This document shows, one piece after another, positions 11,142-18,658 of a stretch of DNA of 64,000 nt. The stretch lies in assembly GCF_000153465.1 (NCBI RefSeq), contig NZ_CH672387.1, positions 2,271,903 through 2,335,902 on the forward strand, in the 5' to 3' direction. The position numbers and the translations under genes were made by a program. This DNA is from Aurantimonas manganoxydans SI85-9A1 (lineage in GTDB: Bacteria; Pseudomonadota; Alphaproteobacteria; Rhizobiales; Rhizobiaceae). A model generated the notes under the pieces. It was not told where the DNA came from, searched no databases, and saw only the letters and a list, made by a program, of their open reading frames with translations. Numbering within the stretch: the first letter of the stretch is position 1; each line of letters begins with the position of its first letter.

Positions 11142-11471
11142 ATGAACATGCGTGAGGACAAGGTCACGGACTGGCGCACGATGCGCGAGGCGCCGCGCGA
11201 CGGCAGCCGCATCCTGGCGACCGTGCGGGCCAGCGAGCAGGGACCGGCCGAGGTGGACGTGGTGCGCTGGGCCGCGCCGCGCGGCGCCTTCGAGCCGGAG
11301 TGGATCGCCACCGATTCCGACCCGGCCTGCCCGGTCACCTATGGCGACGACGAGCTGGTCGCCTGGATGCCGATCCCCTCCCCGACCCTGCCATCGGCGG
11401 CAGCGGAGACATCCTGGCCGCAGCCGGCCAACGAACGGGATTTCGAGGAGGAATCGGGATCGGGTATCTGA
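11142..11471 (+). CDS. Conserved-looking small protein of unknown function
   Basis: A 109-residue soluble protein starting MNMREDKVTDWRTMREAPRD, with a strong ribosome-binding site GGAGGAG seven bases before the ATG. The pattern WRTMREAPRDGSRIL followed by an acidic stretch and the aromatic segment DDELVAWMPIP resembles small uncharacterised proteins common in rhizobia and phages, but I cannot name a function. The last about 35 residues are acidic and probably disordered. It stands alone, divergent from nuoA and convergent with tRNA-Asp. The N-terminal composition and the Shine-Dalgarno sequence argue for a real gene. Confidence 0.65.
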   Translation: MNMREDKVTDWRTMREAPRDGSRILATVRASEQGPAEVDVVRWAAPRGAFEPEWIATDSDPACPVTYGDDELVAWMPIPSPTLPSAAAETSWPQPANERDFEEESGSGI

Positions 11472-11612
11472 GCCGAACGCGCAACGCAGACGCGCTGTCG
11501 CGATCGGGGTCGCGACACGCACCGGGGACGCCGAACGCGCGATGCGCCGACGCTGCCTTGCGGCAGCCATCGGGGCTCGTCGGTTCGGAACTGATTGTTC
11601 TGAAAGAAAAAG

Positions 11613-11689
11613 TGGCGCGAGTGACGGGGCTCGAACCCGCGACCTCCGGCGTGACAGGCCGGCACTCTAACCGACTGAGCTACACCCGC
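11613..11689 (-). tRNA. tRNA-Asp (anticodon GTC)
   Basis: A full 77-base cloverleaf on the minus strand including an encoded CCA. The acceptor stem pairs GCGGGTG with CACTCGC (one G-T pair). The D arm contains TAGCTCAGTCGGTTAGA, the anticodon loop is CTGTCAC with anticodon GTC, and the T arm has GGTTCGAGCC. The sequence matches the alphaproteobacterial tRNA-Asp pattern. Confidence 0.97.
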
Positions 11690-11721
11690 GCTCCACCGCT
11701 CGGAAGCGGCTGATGAGCGGT

Positions 11722-11750
11722 CGTTTACGGCCAAGACCGGGGAGTGTCAA
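11722..11750 (-). promoter_or_regulatory. Likely promoter of tRNA-Asp
   Basis: On the minus strand a consensus -35 hexamer TTGACA (11745-11750) is spaced 17 bases from TAAACG (11722-11727), which ends 32 bases before the mature tRNA 5' end. The -35 is perfect and the -10 is weak. The position fits a sigma-70-type stable RNA promoter. Confidence 0.5.
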
Positions 11751-12261
11751 GCGACAAGCCGGGACAAAAATCATCGCAGTGCAAGATGATCCGGCGGCGC
11801 CGCACAGAAGCCCAGTTTACCGCGGTTTTGCGACGATGGGACGACACGCGGATTGCCGGGACGAACCGCCGCCGAACCCACCGGCAGCCAGAATCGGGAC
11901 GAATCGAGCCGGCATCTTTTTCACGATTCCCGGCCGGATTCGGATCGGGGTGACGATACCGGGACGCCCTCGCCTTCTTTCCGGGTCCGGCGTCGGACAC
12001 GGTCGCCGCCGATCATGCCCTCGGGCATCTGCTCGAGCATCGCCGTGTCGACCGGCGCCGGCGGGCGTCGAGGACGATGAACTTGAACCCGGAGGCTATC
12101 CGCAACGACGACGCCGCGAGCGACGCGTCAGGGCGCGACGATCGACGCCCGAGCCGCCGTGGCGCCTACCGGCTGCTTGACGGCAGCCCTCCAACGGATC
12201 AGCCGCGGATGGTCGGCATGGCTCCCGCAGGTCACCCTACCGCTACCCGCGCATGGCGGGC
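11751..12261. other. Non-coding stretch between two divergent tRNA genes
   Basis: Between tRNA-Asp (leftward) and tRNA-Val (rightward) lie about 610 bases, of which these 511 lack any recognised element. Open frames here give Arg/Pro-rich translations without ribosome-binding sites or family resemblance, as expected by chance in high-GC DNA. I see no repeat, integrase remnant or RNA fold that I can support. Confidence 0.5.
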
Positions 12262-12290
12262 TTGCGGCGCGGTGCGGAAAACCCTAGAGA
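12262..12290 (+). promoter_or_regulatory. Likely promoter of tRNA-Val
   Basis: TTGCGG (12262-12267) and TAGAGA (12285-12290) are separated by 17 bases and end 9 bases before the tRNA 5' end. This is a plausible sigma-70-type promoter for a stable RNA, though both hexamers deviate from consensus. Confidence 0.4.
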
Positions 12291-12299
12291 TTTGCGCGC

Positions 12300-12375
12300 G
12301 GGCGATTAGCTCAGTTGGTAGAGCGCCTCGTTTACACCGAGGATGTCGGCAGTTCGAGCCTGTCATCGCCCACCA
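12300..12375 (+). tRNA. tRNA-Val (anticodon TAC)
   Basis: A 76-base cloverleaf with encoded CCA. The acceptor stem pairs GGGCGAT with ATCGCCC, the D arm has TAGCTCAGTTGGTAGAG, the anticodon loop TTTACAC carries TAC between CCTCG and CGAGG, and the T loop has GTTCGAGCC. It reads GTA and, by wobble, further valine codons. Confidence 0.97.
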
Positions 12376-12459
12376 TTCCCGCCGCGGACGTCGCCGTCTC
12401 TCCGGCCCCCATCGCGTCTGCCATGCCCTCAGATCATGTGACATGCGGAAACCGGGCTC

Positions 12460-13581
12460 ATGAGTGATACGGACTGCGTCGTCGCCGGCGCCGGGGTTGT
12501 CGGCCTTGCGATTGCGCGGCGCCTGGCGCTTGCCGGACGCGAGGTGCTGGTGCTGGAAGCGGCAGACCATTTCGGGTCCGAGACCAGCTCGCGCAATTCC
12601 GAAGTCATCCACGCCGGCATCTACTATCCGGTCGGCAGCCTGAAGGCGCAGCTCTGCGTTGCCGGCCGCAAGGCGCTCTATGCCTATGCTGCCGAGCGCC
12701 ACGTGCCGCATGCGCGCACCGGCAAGCTGATCGTCGCCACCTCCGAGGCGCAGGTCGCCCGGCTTGGCGAGATCAGGGAGAAGGCGGCGCGCTGCGGCGT
12801 TATCGATCTCGTCCTTCTGACCGGCGCGGCGGCAATGGAGATGGAGCCGGCGCTCACCTGCGTTGCCGCCTTGCATTCCCCCTCGACCGGCATCATCGAC
12901 AGCCATGCCCTGATGCAGAGCTATCTCGGCGATCTGGACGCGGCCGGCGGCCAGGTGGTGTTCAACACCACGATCGCCTCGGGCCGGTTGGAAGATGGCG
13001 GCGTCCGCCTCGTCACCCGCGACCGGGCGAGCGGTGAAGAGACCGAGATCACCACCGATCTCCTGGTCAATGCCGCGGGCCTGCACGCCCAGCGTCTCGC
13101 CGGCGCCATCGACGGCTTTCCGGCCGATCACGTTCCGGCCGCCACCTATGCCAAGGGCAATTACTTCGCCGCACCGGGCCGCACACCATTCGAGCGCCTG
13201 ATCTATCCGGTGCCCGAGGATGGCGGGCTCGGTGTCCACCTCACCTTCGATCTCGGCGGCCAGATGCGCTTCGGACCCGATGTTGAGTGGATCGACGGCA
13301 TCGACTATGGCGTCGATCCGGACCGGGCGGCGGGCTTCTACGCGGAGATCCGGCGCTACTGGCCGGGCCTGCCGGACGATTCGCTGACCCCGGCCTATAG
13401 CGGCATCCGCTCCAAGCTGTCGGGGCCGGGCCAGCCGGCGGCCGATTTCCGCATCGACGGGCCACAGGTCCACGGCGTCGATGCGATGGTCAATCTGTTC
13501 GGGATCGAGAGTCCGGGCCTGACCGCCAGCCTGGCGATCGCCGATCATGTGGCCGACGGCCTCGGTCTGCCGAAGCGATAA
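12460..13581 (+). CDS. lhgO: FAD-dependent oxidoreductase, L-2-hydroxyglutarate oxidase-like
   Basis: A 373-residue flavoprotein of the DAO/LhgO family. The N-terminal dinucleotide fold has GxGxxG at G10, G12 and G15 ([17 protein letters not shown]) with the acidic end LVLE. The motif [15 protein letters not shown] near residues 44-58 is characteristic of L-2-hydroxyglutarate dehydrogenases. The C-terminal segment [17 protein letters not shown] holds the FAD-contact motif of the family. Such enzymes oxidise L-2-hydroxyglutarate, a metabolic side product, to 2-oxoglutarate, passing electrons to oxygen or quinone. It stands alone after tRNA-Val. Other 2-hydroxyacid or glycerol-3-phosphate-type substrates cannot be excluded. 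Confidence 0.82.
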   Translation: MSDTDCVVAGAGVVGLAIARRLALAGREVLVLEAADHFGSETSSRNSEVIHAGIYYPVGSLKAQLCVAGRKALYAYAAERHVPHARTGKLIVATSEAQVARLGEIREKAARCGVIDLVLLTGAAAMEMEPALTCVAALHSPSTGIIDSHALMQSYLGDLDAAGGQVVFNTTIASGRLEDGGVRLVTRDRASGEETEITTDLLVNAAGLHAQRLAGAIDGFPADHVPAATYAKGNYFAAPGRTPFERLIYPVPEDGGLGVHLTFDLGGQMRFGPDVEWIDGIDYGVDPDRAAGFYAEIRRYWPGLPDDSLTPAYSGIRSKLSGPGQPAADFRIDGPQVHGVDAMVNLFGIESPGLTASLAIADHVADGLGLPKR

Positions 13582-13613
13582 TCCCAAGGAAAGCCGGATC
13601 GCCGCGTGTTTCG

Positions 13614-13636
13614 GCCGTGGCGGAAGCCGCCACGGC
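13614..13636. terminator. Stem-loop between convergent oxidoreductase and yeeE
   Basis: A perfect 10-bp stem GCCGTGGCGG (13614-13623) / CCGCCACGGC (13627-13636) with a 3-base loop sits between two converging genes. There is no T-run, so the hairpin could act with Rho or only protect mRNA ends, in either direction. Confidence 0.5.
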
Positions 13637-13690
13637 GCGCGTAGTGCTGCCGATGCTCGCGAGGCTGACGCCTGACGCCGTCCGGCCGGA

Positions 13691-14797
13691 TTATTCGGCC
13701 GGCGAAAGCGATGCGTCGTGCAGCGTGTCCGCGGCGGGCGCCCGCTCCCGGTCGATGAAGCGATCGGCCAGCGCGGCGCCCACCACCATTGCGGCGAGAC
13801 CGACCAGTGACGAGACCGCCAGCACCGCGCCGCCGGTGAAGCCCGCGCCGATGGTGCAGCCCACCGCCAGGATGCCGCCGAAGCCCATCAGGACGGCGCC
13901 GATCGTATAGCGCAGCACCGACGGCGTGCCGGGCTCGGTGAAGGTCGCGATGCGGAAATTGCCGAACAGGATTGCCGCGAGGAAAGCGCCGATCAGCGTG
14001 CCGATCAGAACGCCCTGATCGAGGCCGAAGAAGCTGTCCGGATCGGTGGCAAGCGCGCCGGTGGTGGCCAGCGGCCGGATATAGGAGAGGCTCTCGGCCT
14101 GGATCGGCTCGAACACCTGCAGCGACAGGGTGTAGGTGAAGTACCAGCCGGCGACGACGCTGGCGCCGACGCCGATGCCGCCGATGAATCGCCAGACGGA
14201 CACCTTCGAGACCAGGGCGAGGGCCAGCGCCGAAACGGCAAGGATCGCACCGATGGCAATGCCGCCTTCCTGGCCGAGACCGGCATGGACGAGGAGGTCA
14301 TTGCCGCCGATCGCCGCCGTGCTCCAAAGGCCGCCCGCCGCGTCGCGCAAGGGAACGAGGACGCCGCTATAGGTCGCCAGACCGACGATCGCGACAATCA
14401 CCGACGTATAAAGCGCGCGCAGATTGCCCGATGCCGCCAAGACGATCATCCGGGAGACGCAGCCGCGCGACAGCACCATGCCGAGGCCGAAGACGAGGCC
14501 GCCGATGATGGCGCCGGACAGGCTCTGCGCGGTCGAGAAGAAGCGCGTCTCGCGCACGTCGACATAGCCGTAATTGAGCAGGAGCTGGATGCCGAGCACC
14601 GCGACGGCGAAGCCGCCGGCCCAGACCGCCAGCGCGGAGAGGCCACGCCGCCGGGTGAGATCCAGAACGGCCGAGCGCGTGCAGAACGCGCTGCGCTGGG
14701 CGAAGATGCCGAACAGGCCGCCGACGACGGCGCCGCCGATAAGCGCGGTGGCGTTCTCGCCGACGAGATCGATCAGGGGAACGAAATCCATCGCCAT
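13691..14797 (-). CDS. YeeE/YedE (TsuA-like) thiosulfate/sulfur transporter
   Basis: A 368-residue polytopic membrane protein of the YeeE/YedE family, which includes the thiosulfate importer TsuA and the SoxT proteins of sox clusters. The three conserved cysteines that line the TsuA path are visible: C39 (SAFCTRSAV), C113 (SRGCVSRM) and C314 (AVGCTIGAGFTGG). I chose the ATG at 14795-14797 (MAMDFVPLI). A GTG 15 codons earlier would place the dyad at 14823-14851 over the start codon, whereas with this start the dyad lies about 30 bases upstream, as in the MBL gene at 27332. It closes the leftward sox gene string. Imported sulfur could enter assimilation; the direction and substrate are inferred. 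Confidence 0.85.
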   Translation of the reverse strand: MAMDFVPLIDLVGENATALIGGAVVGGLFGIFAQRSAFCTRSAVLDLTRRRGLSALAVWAGGFAVAVLGIQLLLNYGYVDVRETRFFSTAQSLSGAIIGGLVFGLGMVLSRGCVSRMIVLAASGNLRALYTSVIVAIVGLATYSGVLVPLRDAAGGLWSTAAIGGNDLLVHAGLGQEGGIAIGAILAVSALALALVSKVSVWRFIGGIGVGASVVAGWYFTYTLSLQVFEPIQAESLSYIRPLATTGALATDPDSFFGLDQGVLIGTLIGAFLAAILFGNFRIATFTEPGTPSVLRYTIGAVLMGFGGILAVGCTIGAGFTGGAVLAVSSLVGLAAMVVGAALADRFIDRERAPAADTLHDASLSPAE

Positions 14798-14822
14798 GTG
14801 TCCCGGTGCCGTTGCAATGTCC

Positions 14823-14851
14823 GAAACATATGCGGAGTTCACGATGTATTC
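14823..14851. promoter_or_regulatory. Dyad of the sox island upstream of yeeE
   Basis: Imperfect dyad GAAACAT (14823-14829) ... ATGTATTC (14844-14851). The 12 bases TTCACGATGTAT (14838-14849) occur identically at 27378-27389 upstream of the MBL gene, and 18 of 23 aligned positions agree between the two sites. This is a candidate operator of the ArsR-type regulator encoded at 24836. Confidence 0.5.
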
Positions 14852-15009
14852 GCGCTACAGGAATGCGGGCCGGGGCTGCAGGCGGAAACAGCTTTGCGGC
14901 AAACCCGCGCTGCGTGGATTCTCGTTCCCCCCGGCCGGTATCGGTCAGGTTCGGGCGTTCTCGACGGCGCGACGGCCAGGTTTGAACGCCAGAGGACTGT
15001 GCCGGGCGT

Positions 15010-15531
15010 TTACGGCTTGACCATGGTATAGCCGGTCTCGTCGAGACGGATCAGCTCGGCGACCCCGGCCTCCACCTCCTCGGCGAAGGAGACGATCTCG
15101 GGCCGCTCGCCCTCGGCCTGCTCGAGCGAATCGAGCGTGTTGCCGCAGGCCACGAAGCCGACATTCGGCATGCTCTGGTCGAAGGAGGTCAGCCGGTCCA
15201 TCACCGGGGTGCGCTCCGGCCGCAGCATGTCGATGCCGGGGCCGTAGACGACGATGCGGATCTCCACCTCCTCGGCCTTGGCCGTGTAGAAGCGCGAAAC
15301 ATTGGCGGCGATATCGAGCGCCGACCGCATCGCCGCCTCGTCATTGTCGGAGACCTGCAGCGCCAGCTTGTGGGTGACGAAGCCGCCGTCGTCCTCGGCC
15401 TCCTGCGCCGAAGCCGCAGTGACAGTCTGACCGGCCGCCAGCATGGCGGCAAAGGCGAAGACCAGACCGGCCAGCGCCGCGGTCAGCCGGGTGCGCCGGA
15501 GCGCGATCGGTGCGGGGGCGTTGCTGGCCAT
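15010..15531 (-). CDS. Exported DsrE-family protein
   Basis: A 173-residue protein with a Sec-type signal (hydrophobic about 17-36, cleavage probably near SAQEA at 41-45), followed by a DsrE/YchN-like alpha/beta domain. A single Cys, C129 (NVGFVACGNTL), sits at the position used by DsrE proteins to carry sulfane sulfur. Ribosome binding is by AAAGG seven bases before the ATG. It follows the second DsrE gene by 14 bases and lies directly downstream of soxD in the same operon. A periplasmic persulfide carrier or trap for Sox intermediates is the natural inference. No reaction is shown by sequence. Confidence 0.8.
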   Translation of the reverse strand: MASNAPAPIALRRTRLTAALAGLVFAFAAMLAAGQTVTAASAQEAEDDGGFVTHKLALQVSDNDEAAMRSALDIAANVSRFYTAKAEEVEIRIVVYGPGIDMLRPERTPVMDRLTSFDQSMPNVGFVACGNTLDSLEQAEGERPEIVSFAEEVEAGVAELIRLDETGYTMVKP

Positions 15532-15545
15532 GGTCTCGCCTTTCG

Positions 15546-16079
15546 TTACTGCAGCTCGAGCTCGGGGTATTTCGCGATCACGTCGTCGCGGTTCATCCGC
15601 GGCGTGAGCGCCGGATACATGTAGCTGTAGCCGGCATTCTCGTATTTCGCGATGTCGATCACCGCCGCCGGGACGACGGTGAACAGGTCGTAGAATTCGT
15701 CCGGCGCGTAGCCCCGGCCCTTGGCGGCGTTGCGGCAGATATGGAACTCGACACCCTCGTCGGCCAGTTCCTTGACCGCATCATAGACGTCCGGGAAGGC
15801 CGCGCGGTTGAGGCGCGAGAAGCCATGCAGTTCGTTGCCATGGGCGACGACGACGAATTTCGAGCCCTCGAAATCGCCGAATTCCTTGGCAGCCTTGATG
15901 TGGTTGCGGATGAAGCCGAGTGCCCGCACGCCGTCGAGCGGCGCATCGAAGTTGAAATCGTAGAGCACCTTCTGCGCCTCGTACTGCACGGGCTCGAAGG
16001 ACGATTTGTCGTCCGGACCGGCCCTGACGGCGAGCGACGAGGCGACCAGCGCGGCGGCGGCTAGGAGGGCGATTTTCAT
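15546..16079 (-). CDS. Exported DsrE-family protein (second copy)
   Basis: A 177-residue periplasmic protein starting MKIALLAAAALVASSLAVRA, a short signal peptide cleaved near RAGP (20-22). The mature DsrE-like domain carries one Cys, C115, in EFHICRNAAKGRGY, the same structural place as C129 of its neighbour. The ATG at 16077-16079 has AAAGG eight bases upstream. An in-frame GTG five codons earlier overlaps that site and is rejected. It lies 66 bases after soxD. The two DsrE proteins are diverged in sequence, so they may differ in partner rather than duplicate one job. Confidence 0.82.
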   Translation of the reverse strand: MKIALLAAAALVASSLAVRAGPDDKSSFEPVQYEAQKVLYDFNFDAPLDGVRALGFIRNHIKAAKEFGDFEGSKFVVVAHGNELHGFSRLNRAAFPDVYDAVKELADEGVEFHICRNAAKGRGYAPDEFYDLFTVVPAAVIDIAKYENAGYSYMYPALTPRMNRDDVIAKYPELELQ

Positions 16080-16145
16080 GACGATGCCTTTCACTCGGGT
16101 CTGACCCGGGCCGGCAGGCCCGGCGCGGACCCCACCGGCCCCGCG

Positions 16146-17303
16146 TCAGTCGAAGTTACCACCCGCCGGCCCTTCGCCGCCACTGTCCGGCGTCACGTCG
16201 AGAACCTGCGCCCGCGAGGTGATCGACACCGGCCCCGGTTTGCAGTCCGACATGCAGGGATCGGCATCGGCCGTGTAATGGGCCTCCGATGCGCGGTCAT
16301 CGGGAATGAAGCCGCCGGCATTCGGCATCTCGATGGTGGTGAAATTCTCGTTGGAGAGTTCGAACTCTTCGTCGGTCACCACGTCATTCAGATAGAGGAC
16401 ATAGGCCGTCAGCGCGTAGACGTCGTCGTCGCTGAGCGACCGCGCATTGCCGAAGGGCATGGCCCGCCGGATGTAGTCATAGGCGGTCGACAGATGCGGC
16501 CAGTAGGAGCCGACGGTCTTTTCGGGCCGTTCGCGGGTGAGCGTGTCCCGTCCGCCGGCCAGCACCGGCCAGCGACCCCTGCCCTCGCCGAAATCGCCAT
16601 GGCAGGAGGCGCATTGCTCGGTGAAGATCACCTCGCCATCCGCGACCGTGCCGCTGCCGATCGGCAGTCCCTTGCCGTCCGGGCGGATGTCGATGTCCCA
16701 GGCGGCGACTTCCGCGTCCGTCGCGGCGCGGCCAAGACGCCGGGGGCCCGTGGACGATTCGCTATGCTGCGTTGGCGCGCTCGCCGACGCGGCGCTGCCG
16801 TGCGGCGATCCCTGCGCCACCGCGTCGGGCTGCGGCTCCGCTTCGGCCTCGGGCTCAGAGGATGCATCTTCGGCGGCGGCCGGCGGTGCGGCTTCGGCGG
16901 CCTGTTCAGCCGAGAAGGTCGCGAGATAGGCCAGGAGATCGGTGACCTCGCTGTCCTTCTTCAGCCCCGGAAACGCCATGCGGTTGCCCGGCAGCATGCC
17001 GCGCGGATCGGCAAGATAGGCCGCCAACGTCTCGTCGTTCCAGACGAGCCCCTCCGCCCCGGCGGTCTTCACGACGGGCGAGTAATTGTAGTCGTCGAGG
17101 CCACCGGCGGAGCGACCGTAGAGGTCGTTGAGATGCGGGCCGATCTTGTTCCTGGCGCCCTCGCCGACATCGTGGCAGGCGCGGCAGCGGTTGAAGACCT
17201 TCTTGCCGGCGGCTGCATCCCCCTCCTGCGCCAGTGCCGGTGCGGCGAACAGGCCGGCGGCGATCATAGCAACGACGAGTATCGTCTCAGGACACTTCGA
17301 CAT
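16146..17303 (-). CDS. soxD: SoxD, diheme cytochrome c of sulfane dehydrogenase
   Basis: Electron-accepting subunit of SoxCD, the periplasmic sulfane dehydrogenase that oxidises cysteine-bound sulfane on SoxY with release of six electrons. The 385-residue protein has a signal peptide (1-25), a first c-type heme site CRACH (C40, C43, H44), a 55-residue Ala/Glu/Pro/Ser-rich linker (about 131-188) and a second heme site CASCH (C231, C234, H235). Its start overlaps the soxC end by 17 bases, matching the tight pairing of the two subunits. The linker is clearly low-complexity. All key residues are intact. Confidence 0.95.
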   Translation of the reverse strand: MSKCPETILVVAMIAAGLFAAPALAQEGDAAAGKKVFNRCRACHDVGEGARNKIGPHLNDLYGRSAGGLDDYNYSPVVKTAGAEGLVWNDETLAAYLADPRGMLPGNRMAFPGLKKDSEVTDLLAYLATFSAEQAAEAAPPAAAEDASSEPEAEAEPQPDAVAQGSPHGSAASASAPTQHSESSTGPRRLGRAATDAEVAAWDIDIRPDGKGLPIGSGTVADGEVIFTEQCASCHGDFGEGRGRWPVLAGGRDTLTRERPEKTVGSYWPHLSTAYDYIRRAMPFGNARSLSDDDVYALTAYVLYLNDVVTDEEFELSNENFTTIEMPNAGGFIPDDRASEAHYTADADPCMSDCKPGPVSITSRAQVLDVTPDSGGEGPAGGNFD

Positions 17304-18582
17304 TCTCGAGCCCTCCCTCGGCGTTCAGGTGCCAGGTCTGGATGCCGTTGTTGTGGTAGATCGAGTTCTCGCCCCGTACGGTCCGCAGCGCGGACTTCGT
17401 CGGCTGGACGAAGCCCTCCTCGTCCATGGCCCGCGACTGCAGCAGCAGTTCGGAACCGTCCCAGTCGAAATCGTAGTAGAAGCGGTGCAGCGCCATCGGC
17501 AGGCTCGGCCCGTCGATCCGCGCCGCGTGCCAGTTGCGTCCCCCGTCGAGGGACACGTCCACCCGCTTGATCCTGCCATTGCCCGACCAGGCGAGCCCGC
17601 TCAGCACGGTGCGGCCGCGGCCATGGGTGATCGGGGCCTGCGGGCTCGGATTGGTGATGACCGACTTCACCTCCATGCCCCAGGTGAATTTGCGCGCCGT
17701 GCCGTTCGCCAGGAGATCGGTGTATTTGGAGGTTTCCTCGCGCTGCTCCCAGGGCTGGTCGCCGACTTCCAGCCGGCGCAGCCACTTGACCCACATGTTG
17801 CCTTCCCAGCCGGGCACGACGAGCCGCACCGGGTAGCCCTGTTCGGGCCGCAGCGCCTCGCCGTTCATCTTCCAGGCGACGAGGCAGTCGTCGAGAGCCT
17901 TCTCCATCGGGATCGAACGGGTCATTGCCGCCGCGTCGGCCCCCTCGGCGAGCAGCCATTTGCCGGCGGTCTTCACCCCGGCCTCCTCCAGCAGGTAGCG
18001 GAGCGGCGTGCCGGTATACATGACGCAATGGACCATGCCGTGGGTGAACTGGCAGCCATTGAGCTGGGCGCCGCGCCATTCCATGCCGCTATTGGCGGCG
18101 CATTCGAGGAAGTAGACACGGTTCTCGCGGGGGAAGCGCTTGATATCCTCCATGGTGAAGACCAGCGGACGATCGACAAGGCCGTTGATCATCAGGCGAT
18201 GTTCGTCCGGCGGCACCTCGGCGACCCCGGCATGGTGGCGCTCGAAGCAGAGGCCGTTCGGGGTGATGATCCCCTCCAGTTCGTGCAACGGTGTGAAACT
18301 CACCGAACTCGTCGCATCGGCCGTCAGCCAGGACACGTCCCGGCGCACCACATGGGCCTCGAAGGGTGACGGCGTGCCATAGGGCCGCGTCACCACGCCT
18401 TCGCCGAGATAGCGGTTCCAGTCCTGGATCTCGGTGATTGCCGGATCCCCGCCGGCGGAGGCCGCGGCTGCGCTTCGCAGGCCGGCCAGCCCCGCAGCTG
18501 CGGTTCCGCCGATCGCAAGACCACGCTTCAGGAGGTTGCGGCGGGAGAGGCCGCGTTCGCTCGTTCCGGGTCCGTCGCTCAT
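17287..18582 (-). CDS. soxC: SoxC, molybdopterin sulfane dehydrogenase subunit
   Basis: Molybdenum-cofactor subunit of SoxCD, of the sulfite oxidase fold. The 431-residue protein carries a Tat signal with SRRNLLKRG (13-21), an Mo-binding Cys (C161 in YFLECAANSG) and a C-terminal dimerisation domain. With SoxCD present, thiosulfate can be oxidised fully to sulfate rather than to stored sulfur. The ATG at 18580-18582 (MSDGPGTSER) is seven bases from GGGAGG. Upstream in-frame ATG codons lie too close to or before that site. An AT-rich dyad lies just upstream, so soxCD may have its own promoter in addition to operon readthrough. Confidence 0.95.
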   Translation of the reverse strand: MSDGPGTSERGLSRRNLLKRGLAIGGTAAAGLAGLRSAAAASAGGDPAITEIQDWNRYLGEGVVTRPYGTPSPFEAHVVRRDVSWLTADATSSVSFTPLHELEGIITPNGLCFERHHAGVAEVPPDEHRLMINGLVDRPLVFTMEDIKRFPRENRVYFLECAANSGMEWRGAQLNGCQFTHGMVHCVMYTGTPLRYLLEEAGVKTAGKWLLAEGADAAAMTRSIPMEKALDDCLVAWKMNGEALRPEQGYPVRLVVPGWEGNMWVKWLRRLEVGDQPWEQREETSKYTDLLANGTARKFTWGMEVKSVITNPSPQAPITHGRGRTVLSGLAWSGNGRIKRVDVSLDGGRNWHAARIDGPSLPMALHRFYYDFDWDGSELLLQSRAMDEEGFVQPTKSALRTVRGENSIYHNNGIQTWHLNAEGGLENVEVS

Positions 18583-18604
18583 CCGCATTCCTCCCGACAT
18601 ATAA

Positions 18605-18629
18605 ATATATGATATTTTGCATATATCAT
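18605..18629. promoter_or_regulatory. AT-rich dyad between soxB and soxC
   Basis: Perfect inverted repeat ATGATAT (18609-18615) / ATATCAT (18623-18629) with a 7-base spacer, inside an AT-only island in otherwise GC-rich DNA, 27 bases upstream of the soxC start codon. Its left part (ATATATGATATTTT) resembles the dyads at 27366 and 14823. It probably marks an internal soxCD promoter with an operator. Confidence 0.5.
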
Positions 18630-18658
18630 GCGGCAAGGCGCTTGTCGAGGCGCGGCTG

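Noticed and set aside
11713-12463. Overlapping open frames between tRNA-Asp and tRNA-Val
   Set aside because: One runs through the tRNA-Val gene, and the others are Arg/Pro-rich without a start site or similarity to known families.
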